A stretch of DNA of 64,000 nucleotides from Lichenostomus cassidix (Eukaryota; Chordata; Aves; Passeriformes; Meliphagidae), in NCBI GenBank assembly GCA_008360975.2, contig CM039179.1, forward strand, positions 53,109,166 through 53,173,165, written 5' to 3'. Every line of letters starts with the position of its first letter. Position 1 is the stretch's first letter. This document shows, piece by piece, positions 24,105 to 37,401 of the stretch. The translations under genes and the position numbers were made by a program. The notes beneath the pieces are model-generated. The model saw only the letters and a program-made list of their open reading frames with translations. It did not search any database and was not told the origin of the DNA.

Positions 24105-24425
24105 GCACCACCCTGGAGGTTCAGGTCTCAGATGACATTTGGAAGATTTCTAGGTTTGGAGACCTGTCTCTGGAGCAGGAGTTCCCCGATGCTCCTACAA
24201 TCCTTTCTGCAAGTGCAGAGCTGAAGAGCACTTAAGCCAAGGATTTGGGACTCCTTCCTCCAAGAATAGAGAGCAGGGTCAATCTGGCATCCCTGCAGCC
24301 ACAAGTCTGGGGCTAGAGGAATCTGGCTGCAGGGCCTTCCACCTGCCAGCATCTGCCTGCAGCTCTGCAGCCCAAACCTCTGCCCATCAGCTGGTATCTC
24401 CTGGCTGCAGAGCATGTTCATGGTG
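24105..24425. other. Unidentified locally GC-rich patch
   Basis: Distinctly richer in G and C than its surroundings, with many CTGCAG-type words (GGCTGCAG, CCTGCAGC, CTGCCTGCAGC). A minus-strand frame of 100 codons spans it, but its residues follow the repeated words and match no protein I recognise. It could be an eroded LTR or other repeat, or a non-coding exon. The sequence does not decide between these. Confidence 0.35.
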
Positions 24426-26642
24426 TGCATTCACTGATCATTTATGCTCCATGAACTAGAATAATGTTCAGTAGTTTTTATAGGAAGCTGACTTCTAAAT
24501 ATATATTCTGACATGCTCCATTATTTAATGCACAAATTTTAGTAATCTTAAACTTTTTATAATATCAAACTTGAAAAAAATATAGATTTTGAAAAGATTT
24601 TGATGTCTTTCTTTTGTCCTTTCATGGCAATGTCTACAAACATTACTAGAAGGAGAAGTTGCATTATCGTTCCCTTTTGTAATTTCCTGTTACTGACTAC
24701 ATACCTTGTTGCAAGGGTCATAGTTTTAAAGATGGATGCCTGATTTTGGCTATGTACAGCCACAGATGTTCATGTAGTAAAAATGCTTGCAGTCAGGTGT
24801 GTACACAAGGGCCTATAGGCTGAAAATTCAAATTTGAGCCAAAGCTGCAAATTAGTCATCCTAGAGCCTCATCAAAAATGCATTCTTTCCCTCTATTCAG
24901 CTTTATTCCATGTCTTTCTCACTTGCAAAATAAACCTCATGTAATGAGGTCTTGGTTATTCTGTTTTCCCCCCTTCTCTCACTCCCAAGTCTATCTAGAG
25001 CTTCTAGGAATATATACTGTAAATGTTCCACCATCCTTTCAATTAAGCTGTGATGTGGTAAATGTAAGCATATATAGTAATTTTCAGCTGCCTTTTTTTT
25101 CAAGTTTGATTCATATTCTAAACATGCATCAACCAACTCTTGAATTTGCTACTGAAATAAGTATTAAGTATTCATTTGGCATGCTTATCATACACTGGCT
25201 ACTGTTATACCAGGGGAACCAGATGGAATAAAAAATCTCATACTGAATTTTTCAAGGACTGTTTCTTTAAAGAAAAAAACTGGAAAACCAGTAAGGAAAT
25301 TATAATAACACAAATGTTTACAGCATGGATTGGAAAATGTGTTTGTCCTTGCTGCTGGAATCACCTATCCTCACATTTAAACCAACTGTTTTCGATGATG
25401 CATGATTTTTTCTGACATGAAATTTCTGAGACCTGCAGCACTTTAGCTGCTCCCTTTAGCACATGAAACAATGACGAAAAGTGTCAGTGTTATACAGCAG
25501 GTGCGTCTTAACTGTCTTTCATCATGTTTCATTCCTTTTGTAAAAATCCTCTAATTGACAACACTCCTACCAGAAAAAAAGAAACCTAAAAACCAACCAA
25601 ATAAACAACCCTACCAAAACCCAAACCACCATCACAAAACATCCCCAAAAGCCCAAGCTATTAGAAGGGGTCACAGAAATTTCTTTCCTTCTGGAAGCCT
25701 TCCAGTATTTAAAACTGTCTTCTTATTATGCCTCTGAGCTACAATATGCAAAAGTTAGTCCAACTAAGATATAATTAGAAGTGTAGGATAATTCTAATGC
25801 TGTTTTACAACTGATGAAATCTGCTTCCGCTCTGTCTACCACCTGATTACCATGGAAACCATTGCTGGCCAACAGAGTAATTCTGATCAAAAGGAATTAT
25901 TATTAGTCTTCCCAGTCAAGGGTGGATGGAGCTCTGGACAGCTTATGTTAAATTTTCTGGTACAGGCTGAAAGGTTCAGTAGGGGTAAATATTAATTCTT
26001 AGTATGTTAGAGAGTAAGAGTATTTCATTATGAGACAAATACAACTGGCTGTCCAAAATTCAAGTACTAGCAGATTGCAAGATGAGCATCCAGAGGAATT
26101 GGACATAAAAAAAGGTAGTTTTCTGGGTGGTAAGGAGCTACAAGTAAAACTGACATGAGAAAATTAACTGCCTATTTCAAGCATGGTCAAATGATAGTTT
26201 AAAACTTAATGCTGGAAGGAAAAACTAGTAAGAATATTGAACGCAGGTTAGTGTTTAGACAGGCAAATAGCTATTCTTGCCAAAATATACTCAAGTTAGA
26301 AAAGACACTTACTTTTTTCCATTAAAAAAAAATTTTAAAAATTGAAAAAAAAAGAGAAGTATGTTTACTAGGCAGAGACAATTGCCCTTGTTTGTAATAA
26401 ACATTGAAATCTACATATTTTACAGAGATTAGAGAGGAGGTGATAGAAGCTGAATTCAAACTTCTGCTATTCAAACAGCATTTGTTGTTTATAGCAAGAC
26501 TATGAAAGCAGACGACAGGCCACCATTCTCCAAGAGTTCCCCATCTCTTGAAATGTGTGCAAATCGATCAGCATTTGGTGTTTCTGAACTTGAGAAATTT
26601 TCCCATTCATAAATTGATGTTTATAGCAGACAACACTCACAT
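24426..26642. other. AT-rich unannotated sequence
   Basis: It contains an A/C-rich run at 25565-25640 (AAACC/CAAA words) and no gene or mobile element that I can identify. Confidence 0.5.
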
Positions 26643-26860
26643 AATCATGGAATGTTTTGCTCTTGAAGGGGCCATTAAAGGTCACCTAGTCCAACCACCT
26701 GCAATGAGCAGGGACATCTTCAACTAGACCAGGTTGCTCAGACCTTGAATGTTTCCAGAGATGGGGCATCCACTACCTTTGTGGGCAACCTGGATTAGTT
26801 TTTCACCACTCTTATTGTGAAAAAATTTACTTATATGTAATCTAAATTTACCAATGCCAT
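26643..26860 (-). repeat. CR1 LINE 3'-end fragment
   Basis: Minus-strand CR1 3' untranslated region. On the plus strand it runs from 'catggaatg' through 'ggtcacctagtccaacc', 'gcagggacatcttc', 'agaccaggttgctcag' and 'gatggggcatccac' to 'ctaatctaaatttacc'-like sequence, in the order of the avian CR1 3' UTR. Relative to the usual consensus, a short block between 'gctcag' and 'accttgaa' is deleted. It is non-coding and immobile. Confidence 0.92.
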
Positions 26861-28376
26861 GAAAAACATTATACATGTACATCAAAACTGTGCAATTCCA
26901 ATTGTCCTGTGATTCACATTTTAAAAGGCTACAAAGAGAGGCTTCAAAAAGCAGAAAATGTCACAAACTTATAGTAAGGAAAGAATGAATGAGGAATCTA
27001 TACTGAAAATCACCATAATCACAATAATTTTTTTCTGCTGTAAGTAGAATAAAAAGGTATTTTTGCCTTTTAATCAGTAAATAAGTGTTATTTTACTTCT
27101 TTTCTCTCTGGTTTAGTGGAGGAAAGAAAATTAGATGGTTAGTTCCCAGTGAACTCACGACTAAATACGTAGATAATTAGCAATTATTTGTCTCAGTCAA
27201 GCTGTTCTTCCAGGCTATTTCTGTATACAATGGGTTTAGGTACCTTCTGACAATGATTTAAGTCCAACTTAAAATGGTGTTAGTAACCTAAATTTCAAAG
27301 TGGCTTTTTATTTTCTTTCACTATAAAGGCAGCATGGATAATATGTGCAGTTTGATTTTTGAAGATTAACCTAGGTGAATTAGTCTTGCACTTGAGTATC
27401 TTCCCAAATGATTGAGTTCTTTGGTGGTTAACCACTTATTCTCTTCGTCTAGTACTGCCCCAGTGACTTATTAAAAAAAACAAAAAAACCCAGACCACAC
27501 TGGTATACGTTTCTCTGTAGAACAGATAGGAACATTAATATCAGGCTGGGGTGGGAAGCTATTGGGAATGACTGGGAATGGATCATTGTAAGTATAATAA
27601 CATACTATAGCCATGGTGACAAGACGGTTGGTTTAGGTTTGCTTCCTGGTTTTATTTTGTGTGTGGGTGACTGGATTAATACTGTCTAAACATAGTTGTT
27701 TTCCTAGATTTTGTATAAATAAAAAATGAAGGAAACATTTTGCCTACTCTAATGATTTGGAAGATGAAAGTAGGCGCTGATATGTTGGAAGCGAAAAACA
27801 TGGAAGGACTCTGTACCTCATCATAGTGCTTTATAATATCAGACTCTCAGTTTCCCAATGGGAAATAAAACAGGACTTCTTTCTTACTGTCTTCACCCTT
27901 GGTGGCCAATTAAAAGCTTTTTTGGTTCCAGCTGAAGACTTGGCAGGTCTACTGTTTTGGCCACAATGTGATGAGGAGTATAATGAAAGTTAAAGTTAAA
28001 TTACATTTCAACACCTGTGGCTGGCTTGGCTCTGTGTCCACATTTGACACCAAGCCAAGGCAAAGCCAGAGTGAGAATCTTCTAATGTTTTTTCTTGGCA
28101 GTCAAAGTCACCTTAAATATCAGTTAATGCATTTATCTTTTCTCATTTATATTGTTAGCTCCAATGCTTTGACTTCCATCTTGCTCAAAGGGACAAACTA
28201 GGACCTTGGCATGTTTCCATTACCGCAAGTTTGGCTGAAGGAGTTATTCAAATTTAAGATAAATTTACTTTCTGAATGGAAAAGATGAAGCACAGCAGTT
28301 ATTGAACTTTATCATAAGGCACACTGTTGTTTTCTCAAAATCAAATTTCTCAAAAATGTTTTGATCTTCTGTTTGA
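26861..28376. other. AT-rich unannotated sequence
   Basis: No supported feature apart from an A-rich run near 27471-27493. Confidence 0.5.
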
Positions 28377-28381
28377 ATGGG

Positions 28382-28947
28382 TATCTTGGTTTAATCCCCA
28401 CCACTAATTGAGCCCCACAGAGCCACTTGCTCACTTTGCCCCTGCGCAGGGGTGGGGGGATTTGGAAGAGTAAAAGTGAGAAAATCTGTGAGTTGAGATG
28501 AAGACACTTGGATAAGTAAAGTAAAAGCCACATTCACAAGCAAAGCAAACCAAGGAACTAATTCACCACTTCCCATGGCAGGCAGGTATTCAGCCCACTC
28601 CAGGAATGCAGGGCTCCCTCATCACAACAGTTACTTGGAAAGAGAGAAGCCATCAATGCCCCCGTTTCCTTCTTCCCCAGGTTTATATGCTGAGCATAAC
28701 ACCATAAAATCTGCAATGTCCCATTGGTCACTTGGGGTCAGCTGTTCTGGCTGTTACCCCTCCCAGCTCCTTGCGAACCCCTGGCCTCATCACTGAGGGG
28801 GTGAAAAGTCCTTGACTCAGTGTAAGCAGTGATCAGTGGTAACACACTTCCTGTGTTAACAACCCTGTTTTCAGCACAAATTCAAAACATAGCCCCATAC
28901 CATCTATTGTGAAGAAAATTAACTCTATCCAAGCCAAACCCAGGACA
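28382..28947 (-). mobile_element. Solo LTR, avian ERVL-type family, copy 2 (inverted)
   Basis: The best-preserved LTR of this family here, 566 bp, on the minus strand. On the plus strand it opens TATCTTGGTTTAATCC and closes AGCCAAACCCAGGACA. Read on the minus strand, it begins TGTCCTGGG and includes 'gagttaattttcttcac', a 'cagggttgttaacaca' block, a TATA element (reverse, 28682-28689, after the 'atgctcagc' block), a pyrimidine-rich middle and a terminal 'ggggattaaacc' block. The final dinucleotide is TA instead of CA. Flanks are ATGGG (28377-28381) and ATGGT (28948-28952), a 5-bp duplication with one mismatch. The overlapping open frames in it (28312-28796) are incidental. No internal ERVL sequence remains. 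Confidence 0.93.
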
Positions 28948-28952
28948 ATGGT

Positions 28953-31639
28953 ATATTACTTTTCTAGTCTGTGAAGTCTTTTGAGATTTTTTTATGTTTG
29001 GGGGTCTGCATTTAATAAAACTAAGAGTTCTGAAACTCTTCAAGGGGAGAGCAAGACCTGTTTACCACAGAACAGCCATTTTTCTGAGGATTACTTTTCT
29101 TTTAGAGAATGGGTAATAAATTGTTTTTCAAAATTGGCATGAATGAGGCAAAGCAGGCACTTGGAGCTGGCTCTTTACAGTAAGTAAAACAAATCCATTT
29201 ATTGACTCTTTTGGGTTAGGTTTCTCTCAGTCTCATTGTGGTCGTCCCTCTTTGAACTTTTTATTAAATAGGTACTTGAACAGGATCTTTGTTCTTTATC
29301 AGGAGTGAGTACTCTAAATTCTCCCTTTTATGTAGATCAATATGCCAAAAAATGGAGTAGGTACACTTGGAGAGCAAAAAGGAATGGTATTTATCTTACA
29401 GACAGCATCCATGTATGAGCTAGCTATCCAGACTCTGATTACAGGCTACAGAAGAGAAAGGCGGTTCTAGACATAATTCATCTTATCCTAAAGCAGATAT
29501 CTAAGAGATCAAATAAATTCCATGCTAACAGTATCTATTTCTTTCCATTGATTCTGAAGGAAACTAAACTGATTAGTTCTGTTGCTGACATTGTGGTTTT
29601 GCGTCAAGTAGATAAGATTAATTGTACCCATGTTGTCACTGTGGTCTAATGTTTTTACTGTTTGTCTGAAAACAGATGGGAAGACTCACCCCCCTCAGAA
29701 ATATGGTAGTGGGACCACAAAATGTTTCTGGTACTGCACAGAGAGGTTCGATTAGCAGTAGAAAAGGACTTGGCTAGGCAAGTGTACTGTATTTGAGCAA
29801 GGTGTGGTACTAAAGGCAGGTGTTCAGACCATATGTTTAGGAAAACAGAGTACCTTTAGTTTTTTATCAGTGAAATACATGTAGTTCTTGAAAGTATTTC
29901 TAAATCTAAAACTATGCCATGTAATTACTTACTGCCTTAACTAGGCAGTAAGTTACTCTTAGGTTCTTAATGAATTTTTGTGTATACAAGCTCTATTAAA
30001 AATAAAATTAGTTAAATTTTTGGTCTTTCTATACCTCTGTTGCTTTCAATGATGATGATTACATTACACAAATGGTATGTAAGCATTAACAGATTTATAC
30101 TATACTGTTCTTTCACTAAATCAATATAAACCACTGGTATTAGTGGAGTCCATGTATATAAGTATTTATGACTGAACATGAATGACCACAAAATATATAG
30201 GTAAATGTATTCTTATGTAGGTGTATGTAAATGTCTTCATAGCTGTTATCTGCCCTTCTTAGAAATGAAGCCTATAGTACTATTCGACAAATGATCTCAT
30301 CATGGTAGAAAGATTAGAGGTCACATGCTTATTTTTCATACTTACATAATTTTAATCTCTATCTCAACCTCTTTCTAAATGCATCTCAATAAATATATAT
30401 TGGGAAATTAGTGATTTGATTTGATTTCGTGATATTGTTGTATTTGGTTGTCTATTGAGTGGTTTGTTAGGGGATTTTGTATTGGGTTTTTTTGGTCCAT
30501 TGATTTCCAGGTTACTAATAAGAAATAATATACAGTGGCTGTTGCATTTCCTACTTCAAGGCATTTTTCTTAGAAAAATAAATTTTAAGCCCAAAATTAA
30601 CTGATCTTAACTGGAAGAAACAAGAACACTCTAAACTTACATAAATATGAAATCTGGGACACTGTAATGTAAGTCATGCCTAAAATGTGTGTTGAGGTAC
30701 AGTTCTGATTTCATTCATATGCAAATATTATGTATTTCAATGAGAGGGATTCATAGGTGGTTTATTATCTATTAAGATAATAATAGATAGATAAAATGTA
30801 GATATTGCTACAGTCCAGAGGGTGAAATGCTGCAGAGAAGATCTATTAACAGAACTGACTAAAAAAAGAAATAAATTTAGAACTGAAACTTTAGATAATA
30901 GGTCACTGCCACAGTTTTCAAGACTGTAGTTCAATCTTCAACACTGTACTTCTATTACAGCTTCGGATAAAGAAATACTGCAGTGAAATTTTGCCTCTAG
31001 AAAAACAAAGTGCAATTCTTGCTGTTCAGGAGTAGAGAGCTGAGGCTAGATTGTGCTTTAGAAAATCATAGCTGTCATTTTTTCTACTCTTGTTCCTAAA
31101 GGGAAGTAAACTATGTCAGTTGTGGATATGTGACTCATTGCTTCTTTCTGCAGTATCTCATCTGTGCTAGCCATTTCAGGATGACAGCTGAGTAAAAGCC
31201 CTGACTGTGTCTGCATTTACATGTTCCCACCTCTCCCAGATTTTGAGAATTTTGAGTTGCAGCCTGTAGAGAGAGCTGTTATAAGTGCCTTAGGGTTAAT
31301 TTTATCCTTCTCTGACCTGCATGTTAACACAGCTAATAGCAGATAGCAGACACATCTGAAGATTTGAAAGGGCTGCAGATCATACCATTAGTAGAGTCAT
31401 AGGTAAAGGAGTGCCTGTGCTGAGCTTATGTTTAGCTAAATAAATTTGGTGTACATGTGATGTGCAGGTAGGTATTCCAGAGATAATTTTTATGTGGACA
31501 CATGCCATCCCCTGTGAAATTTGTGTTGACCAAGGAATGCACCTTATGAAGCACCAGGAACTTGGTGATTGTTTAATCAATATTTATACTGTCTAGTCAA
31601 AATAAAACTGAGTTATAAGCCTGTCTGAGTACAAGAAGA
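28953..31639. other. AT-rich unannotated sequence
   Basis: No recognised gene or mobile element. It contains a T/G-rich run at 30420-30500 built of TTTG/GGTTTT words. Confidence 0.5.
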
Positions 31640-31766
31640 GTTTGGACAACTCTCTCAGGCACATGCTGTGATTCTTGGGGTGTCCTGCACAGGGCCAGGA
31701 GTTGGGTTTAATGATCCTGATGGGTCCCTTCCCGCTCAGCATAATTTCTCATTCTATGATTCTATG
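31640..31766 (+). repeat. CR1 LINE 3' end with ATTCTATG-type tail
   Basis: Plus-strand CR1 terminus. 'gtttggacaactctctcagg' is followed by 'cagggccaggagttggg', 'aatgatcctgatgggtccc' and the terminal tail 'cattctatgattctatga' at about 31750-31768. CR1 elements end in a short tandem repeat of this type instead of poly(A), so the 3' boundary is secure. Everything upstream of the last 130 bp or so is missing. Confidence 0.94.
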
Positions 31767-34700
31767 ATACTATTATACTATTAGCCAAATTGCAATGCTG
31801 ATAACATTTATATACTGTTTTATTAAAATATTGCTAATTCCCAGTAACAAAACAGTGAGCACAGATGCATACAAAGTTTCTCATATCCGTCTGCTTTTGC
31901 TGATCTTATGGTAACCCTCCCAGTGCTCTGCTGGATCCCAAGGTAAATGAACCATTTGCATTACAGAATGACATAATACATCCTGCCTATTAAGTTACAA
32001 GAACTCCCTCTTTGGCAATTTCCCTTTAACTTTCTTAAAGCATAGAGATGTGTTTGTGTGAGGACATTTGGCAGTTTCTTTTCAGAAATGTTGTTTAACT
32101 TTGTGTTAATTCAACTTGGAATGTTTTTCTTATCCAAATTACTAAATGACAACAATAAAGCCATGTTTCTATCCTTTGTCAGTGATTGCATCAGCTGCAA
32201 TACATTCCCTAATTTTGATACCATCCTAGCATGGTGGTCAGTTATCAGAGAGCAGCTAGCTACTAGGGAAAGGACTGAGGGCATTATCATCCCTTGATGC
32301 AATTGTCATACATCAACAGAAGTATTCCAAGAACCTGAGTTATTACTGTGGCTGCACTGTAAGAGAGGATGCTAATGCTGCCTTTTGTTTGACTGTTATA
32401 CGAAACATAATCATCTATCATATGAGGAGCATATTGCCAGTAGAAATGTTTTCCATGATTGCATGTAACAAAATATAAGGCTATATACTTAGGAAGTTAC
32501 CTAAACAGTGAGACTTTTATATCATATTTTTGGCCTGCCTCTTGCCTTAATGGTTTCATTTAAACCAATACATGTGAAATGTACTTGACAGTGTATGATC
32601 TGAGCGCTCTGAGAAAGGAAGAGCCTAATCTCATGGAAGTTATTAATAAGTCTTAAAGTATTATCAATGCTTTAACATATTCACTTTTGTATGGTATTAG
32701 GGAGAGGGGAGTTGGCTAATGTGATAAGAAACCAATTAATATGATACAGAAGCAAGTGTATGATAAGACCTTTGTTGAGAATATTGCTGGCTTTGATAAA
32801 ACCTCCCACACAGTCTTTCAATAGCTTCTTCATTGCAATTGTGACAGTTTTTTTTAACGTCCACTGTAGGAGAACATAGAGATTTGTTTGTTGCTATTTA
32901 TACAGCTCATAGCATTATTAGTAATGAAATAACAACTTAGAAAACATTAGATTACCTCTTTCTTTGAAAAATATCTCTGGTACCAGCCCACAGCTAAAAC
33001 TCTTGGGTAACTGACACTTTTTAATTTTACCTGAAATATTAAACTCAATGGTATTCCTTCCATTTAAAATATTACAGTTATCGTTCCCCTAAAATAAGAT
33101 ATTTTATAATTTAATCTGGAGTGAAACAAGTTCTCTTATGAACCTCAGGATAATCTTGGTTTTGAGATATGTGGAACTCAAGTTTAAATAATATGCATAT
33201 TTATAGGCACTGAGTATGCTTCAGTAAACACATGAGCTCGAACGCATACTTTAAATACAACTCCTAAAAAATGTTATATATTCTGCATATTCTTACATGA
33301 ATGTTCAGCAGTCTAGTTTTTCAATAAATAAGAAAAAATGATTGAATATGTTTCATTTTTGTTGATGTTGTTGTCCTATGCAGTATGGTGTTTCAATGAT
33401 TTCTAAGTGTGTCATTAATTCTCCTATTAGTGTTTAACAGTGGTGAGATTTGAAGATTAAATTGTTAGATTTTCCTTTATTTTTTAGTCTCTTTCATGTA
33501 TTGCTGCTTAACATTTTATTATATGTAATGGGTTATTTCTCCTTACTATAAATATTGGTTTACTCATCTATTCTTAATTCATAATGGAGTCCTGTATCTT
33601 TAAACCATGCAATAAAAAAATCCAATGTTGAAGCAGTGCTGAAATTATTTTGACAGGCATTTGTAATTTTGGATTGTGATAAGCCTGGAATCTCCAGAAG
33701 TTTGTCATGCTGTGTCATGTAAAACTATAGTATGTAAGACAATATATATTTCCATTTCTAATTCTTTTTTTCCATTAAGGCAAGTCTGTTAACAGCTGCA
33801 ACAAAAAAGCAGATTTTTAAAAAAAGGTAGTTACAGAGGAAACAAGCAGTGTAGAGCAGGTGAATAAGGAAGCTTAATTCTCTCTATCTCATAACACAGA
33901 TAGCAAGACATTAAAAAGAAATTAACAGTGGAAAATCTAAAACTAATGAAAGAAAATGAAAATTACTCTTTCCATACACAAAGTGCATTTTCTTTAATTT
34001 CTTTCTGATCATAACTTTGGCACCCTGTGCTGGAAAAGAGTAAGGCCAGCAGATGCTGCCTTCTAAGGCATGTTCAAATATGTTCTCAGCTTGAATTCAG
34101 AAGACACAGCTGACTTCATTTTAAAACTGGGGTAAGAAGATGAATGCAAGATTTAAGATCTGGGTGACAGCAGTTAAAGGAAACTAATGATATTTTTAGT
34201 TAATTTTTTTTTCAATTTGTTGCCAAAGGAAGTTGTTAAACACTCATTTGCTTTTTCAAAGTGAAGAATTAAAACCTTCACCAATGTGCTTCTTTTTTTA
34301 TATTTCCTCCCCCAATAAATGAGATTAAGTTGCCCTTTCTGAAATAGATGTTGAACTTAATAGCTTTGAGATTAAATCATTGCTATGTGTATTTTTAATT
34401 CCATTTTCATGAGGTTACCTTAAATATTTTCTTTTAAACTGTTCTTTTGCATTTTGCATTATCAGTTCACCATGTTCTATTCTAAACATCACCGAGCTTG
34501 TAATTGTTTGAGGCACAAATAATAAAAGCTAATTTGTTGACATTCCCTGAAACACCAAGGAATCCAGCCGAGACTTAATGGATTTCTCTAACCCTTCCTT
34601 AAGAGGCAGTTTCTAGTTTAATTCCTTCTCTGGCAAAGTATGTTCCATTGAAGCGTAAATTCAGGGATCTAAAGGTTATGAATATAGCTCTTTGCTGTCC

Positions 34701-36798
34701 TATTTATTCATCTGGGGTCACAAAAGCTCAGCCTGAGATAGCAATCCCTCTCTAAGACAAAAATAGAGAATACAACTAACAAAAGGAATTATTTTCTCTA
34801 CGTAAAAAGCCAACACATTGAGTAATGTTATTCACTACTTTTAAAAATTTGATAGATATTATGAGTAGGGCTTCTCAAATAATCAAAATACCTAACTATT
34901 GTCATATTAAATCTGTGAAATGTGAAAAGCTTATCTGAATGAGCTTCTTCTCCTGGATCTTCCAAACAACTATATCTTTCTGAGGTTGTTGCTGTGCATA
35001 TTATTTAAAAAAAAAAAGTTTCCTTGATAAATGCATACTTATTTAGCTCACAAGCTGCTTAATACTATTTATTATCCAACAACATAATTGCTAATTCTTA
35101 TTGCTATAATGATATTTCACCCTGGATTGTCTCAAAGTCATTTACTTGTTTTAGCTATTGCTATTTAGTTATTGCAATACATAATGCTCTAAAATTCTAA
35201 GCATAAAGTGGATTGAAAAAAAAAGTACTAGTTGGGACTGCTATAATTGTAAGAGAAAACTGGAAGAGAAAAAAATATTGTCTGAGTGACTTATCTTTAA
35301 ATCCTTTCAATCACTGACATAGTAACTATCGCTGTGATTTTTATGATTCCTAGGAATCGTAGATTTTGTATTACATTTTAAAATTGCTATTTCTAACTGT
35401 GGTTAATGTTCCTCTCTGTCTTCACGAAAAAGGTGGTAGTCAAGAACATTCAGGATAGAAATGAGGAATCTGGTGTTTCCAAGGGAGCAAGCTTAGTGCC
35501 ATCGTCCTTAAAAAGTATGACAAAGAGCAGGAGTGCTGAAATCAGTCAGGGAGTGGGAATGTTCCATAAAATTCTTGATCCCATGTTGCTGCTGGCAACG
35601 CAACTGAGGATAAAGTTTTGAGGGATGAACCCAAAGAATACAAATACAAATAGAAACCCTTAAAGGTAAGCATTCACACAGAGAAAACACTGAGTACTTT
35701 CAATTTGGCGCCCACATCTAAGAGAGGTGTGAAAGCTCCTGTACAGTCAGTGACCACTTAGTCACAGTAACTAAGCATCTAAGGCTTGATTTAACTGCTC
35801 ACACAAAGGTGTATGATAGTGTGTATGACAAAATCTGCTTAGGTCAGGTAAGACAGATAGCTCTGCCAGCTTTGATAGTAACTGATGAATTCCACTAAAA
35901 TAAGGAGTTTAAAAATTACACTTTTTTTAGTTTATTCATTGCTTAATGCTCTTTTCCTTAGCAGTAATCAATTTCCACACTGTCATAAAGCCCTTGGCTT
36001 TTACTCCCTAATTTATTCTCTTAGGAACCACATAAGTGCCCTGCAAAGCTGAAAGTTCATTTCATCTTTCTTTAATTGCACATTAATTTCATGTAACTTT
36101 TACAAGAACATCGTTGAAAAGCAAGATAATTTGACCTATTCTTTTATAATTAAAGAACTACAAATGCAGGGGAAAAAAGTTGCTGAAATTCTCCTTATAT
36201 TAATGAATTAAGCTTTTAATTGATTATACATATAACTTGTCATTTAAAACTATGATAATTATAGTTATAGGTTAGCTTTTCAATTTAGTTGGTAATCTGC
36301 TAATTCTTATTTAATAAATGCATTAATTAAAATATATAGTGCTTTATCTTTATTTCCGTGTGACAGCTATCAACCTAAGTTGATAATTTATGTAGTGCAA
36401 TATCAGAGAGCACTCACAATTATATCATTCCATGTATAGTTTAGAGCTACCAGAAAGGGAGGCTAGCAGGCATAATTGCTAAAATTAAAATATTTAAATG
36501 CAATACTTTCAGTAATTTATTAATCTCTAAAAATTTCACCTGAAAACTTATTTTAGCTTGTTACAATTTGTCTATGTCTCCAGAGGTCTTCTTTGCCTCC
36601 CCACCTCCCAGCACCCCACAAAAATTGCAACCTGAGTTTGAATACAGTTATTTTAAAGTACAAAGGTAGATGGAAAATTTGTAAAATACAGCCTAGTTAC
36701 CCCTGTTTAAAATCAAAGCTGTGCTGATGTTGAAAGAAAATACCCAATAAAATGTTCTGCTTTAAATTAATGTACCTGGTAGTAACTTTAGATGTTGT
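31767..36798. other. AT-rich repeat-free block
   Basis: No gene, LTR or CR1 is recognised over 5 kb. Overlapping frames at 32058-32302 and 35406-35690 have no recognisable domain. The 35.9-36.6 kb part is dense in TAATTA and ATTAAT words. Confidence 0.5.
35930..36560. promoter_or_regulatory. Candidate homeodomain-type regulatory block
   Basis: Many TAATTA, ATTAAT and TTAATTGATTA words occur in a few hundred bases, together with TGACAG (a TALE-homeodomain-like word) at 36361-36366. Next to it is an inverted repeat TATCAAC-CTAA-GTTGATA at 36368-36385. These words are expected often in AT-rich DNA, so this is only a pointer. Conservation is not testable here. Confidence 0.2.
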
Positions 36799-36803
36799 GT
36801 ATG

Positions 36804-37401
36804 TGCACTGGACCTGTCTAGGATGGTGTTCATTTTTTTTATAGCAGCTCATGTGATGCTGTGTTTAAGATTTCGGACCAAAACAATAATGGTAAAGCAC
36901 TAATATTCTATCTTCTGCTAAATATTGTTTGTGAGGCCATCTCTACTTGTCACTCTGCTCCTTCTCTCCCCCATCTCCCAGGGAATAGATTGGTCAATAA
37001 GTTGGGAATTAAAACACCTGTGCAGATCACCTGAACTAAGCAAAGAGATTCTCCATACCATGTAACATCATGCTCAGCAATAAAAAGGGAGAGAGGAAGC
37101 TTTAGGTTAGTCATCCTTTTCTTGGGAACTGGCCTAACATCTGTCTACCCTTGGGACACGGTAAGTGAGTGCTGTTGCATAATTTTTGTTCTGATTTCCT
37201 CTTCTTCTACTTATTAAATAATTCCCTCCATATTCTTCTTTTGCTTAATGATTTCTTTATTTTTAAAAATCTTGACACAAAGTGTTTTTTTTTTCTTTTA
37301 TTTTTTCCTTTCTTCTTCCTCTGTCTCAGTGAAGGCTGGATGGGGGAAATGAGTGAGCAGGTGTGTGGTGCTTAGCTGCCCACCAGGGTTGACCTATAAC
37401 A
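36804..37401 (+). mobile_element. Solo LTR, avian ERVL-type family, copy 3
   Basis: A 598-bp LTR from TGCACTGGACC to CCTATAACA, homologous along its length to the LTR at 19043-19576. Shared blocks are 'tatagcagctcat', 'accaaaacaat', 'accatgtaacatcatgctcagc', then a TA-rich promoter-like stretch and a long pyrimidine-rich segment with a T10 run, and a final 'gtgtggtgcttagctgccca' block. Flanks are GTATG (36799-36803) and GTAGG (37402-37406), a 5-bp target duplication with one mismatch, which also fixes the TG start at 36804. Divergence from the other copies is high, so the insertion looks old. No internal region is present. Confidence 0.87.

Noticed and set aside
28312..28796. Short frames on both strands
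   Set aside because: They lie largely or wholly inside the ERVL-type LTR at 28382-28947 and have no gag, pro, pol or env features.
29740..29765. 'ggttcgattagc', reminiscent of a tRNA T-arm
   Set aside because: No acceptor stem, D-arm or anticodon arm can be placed around it.
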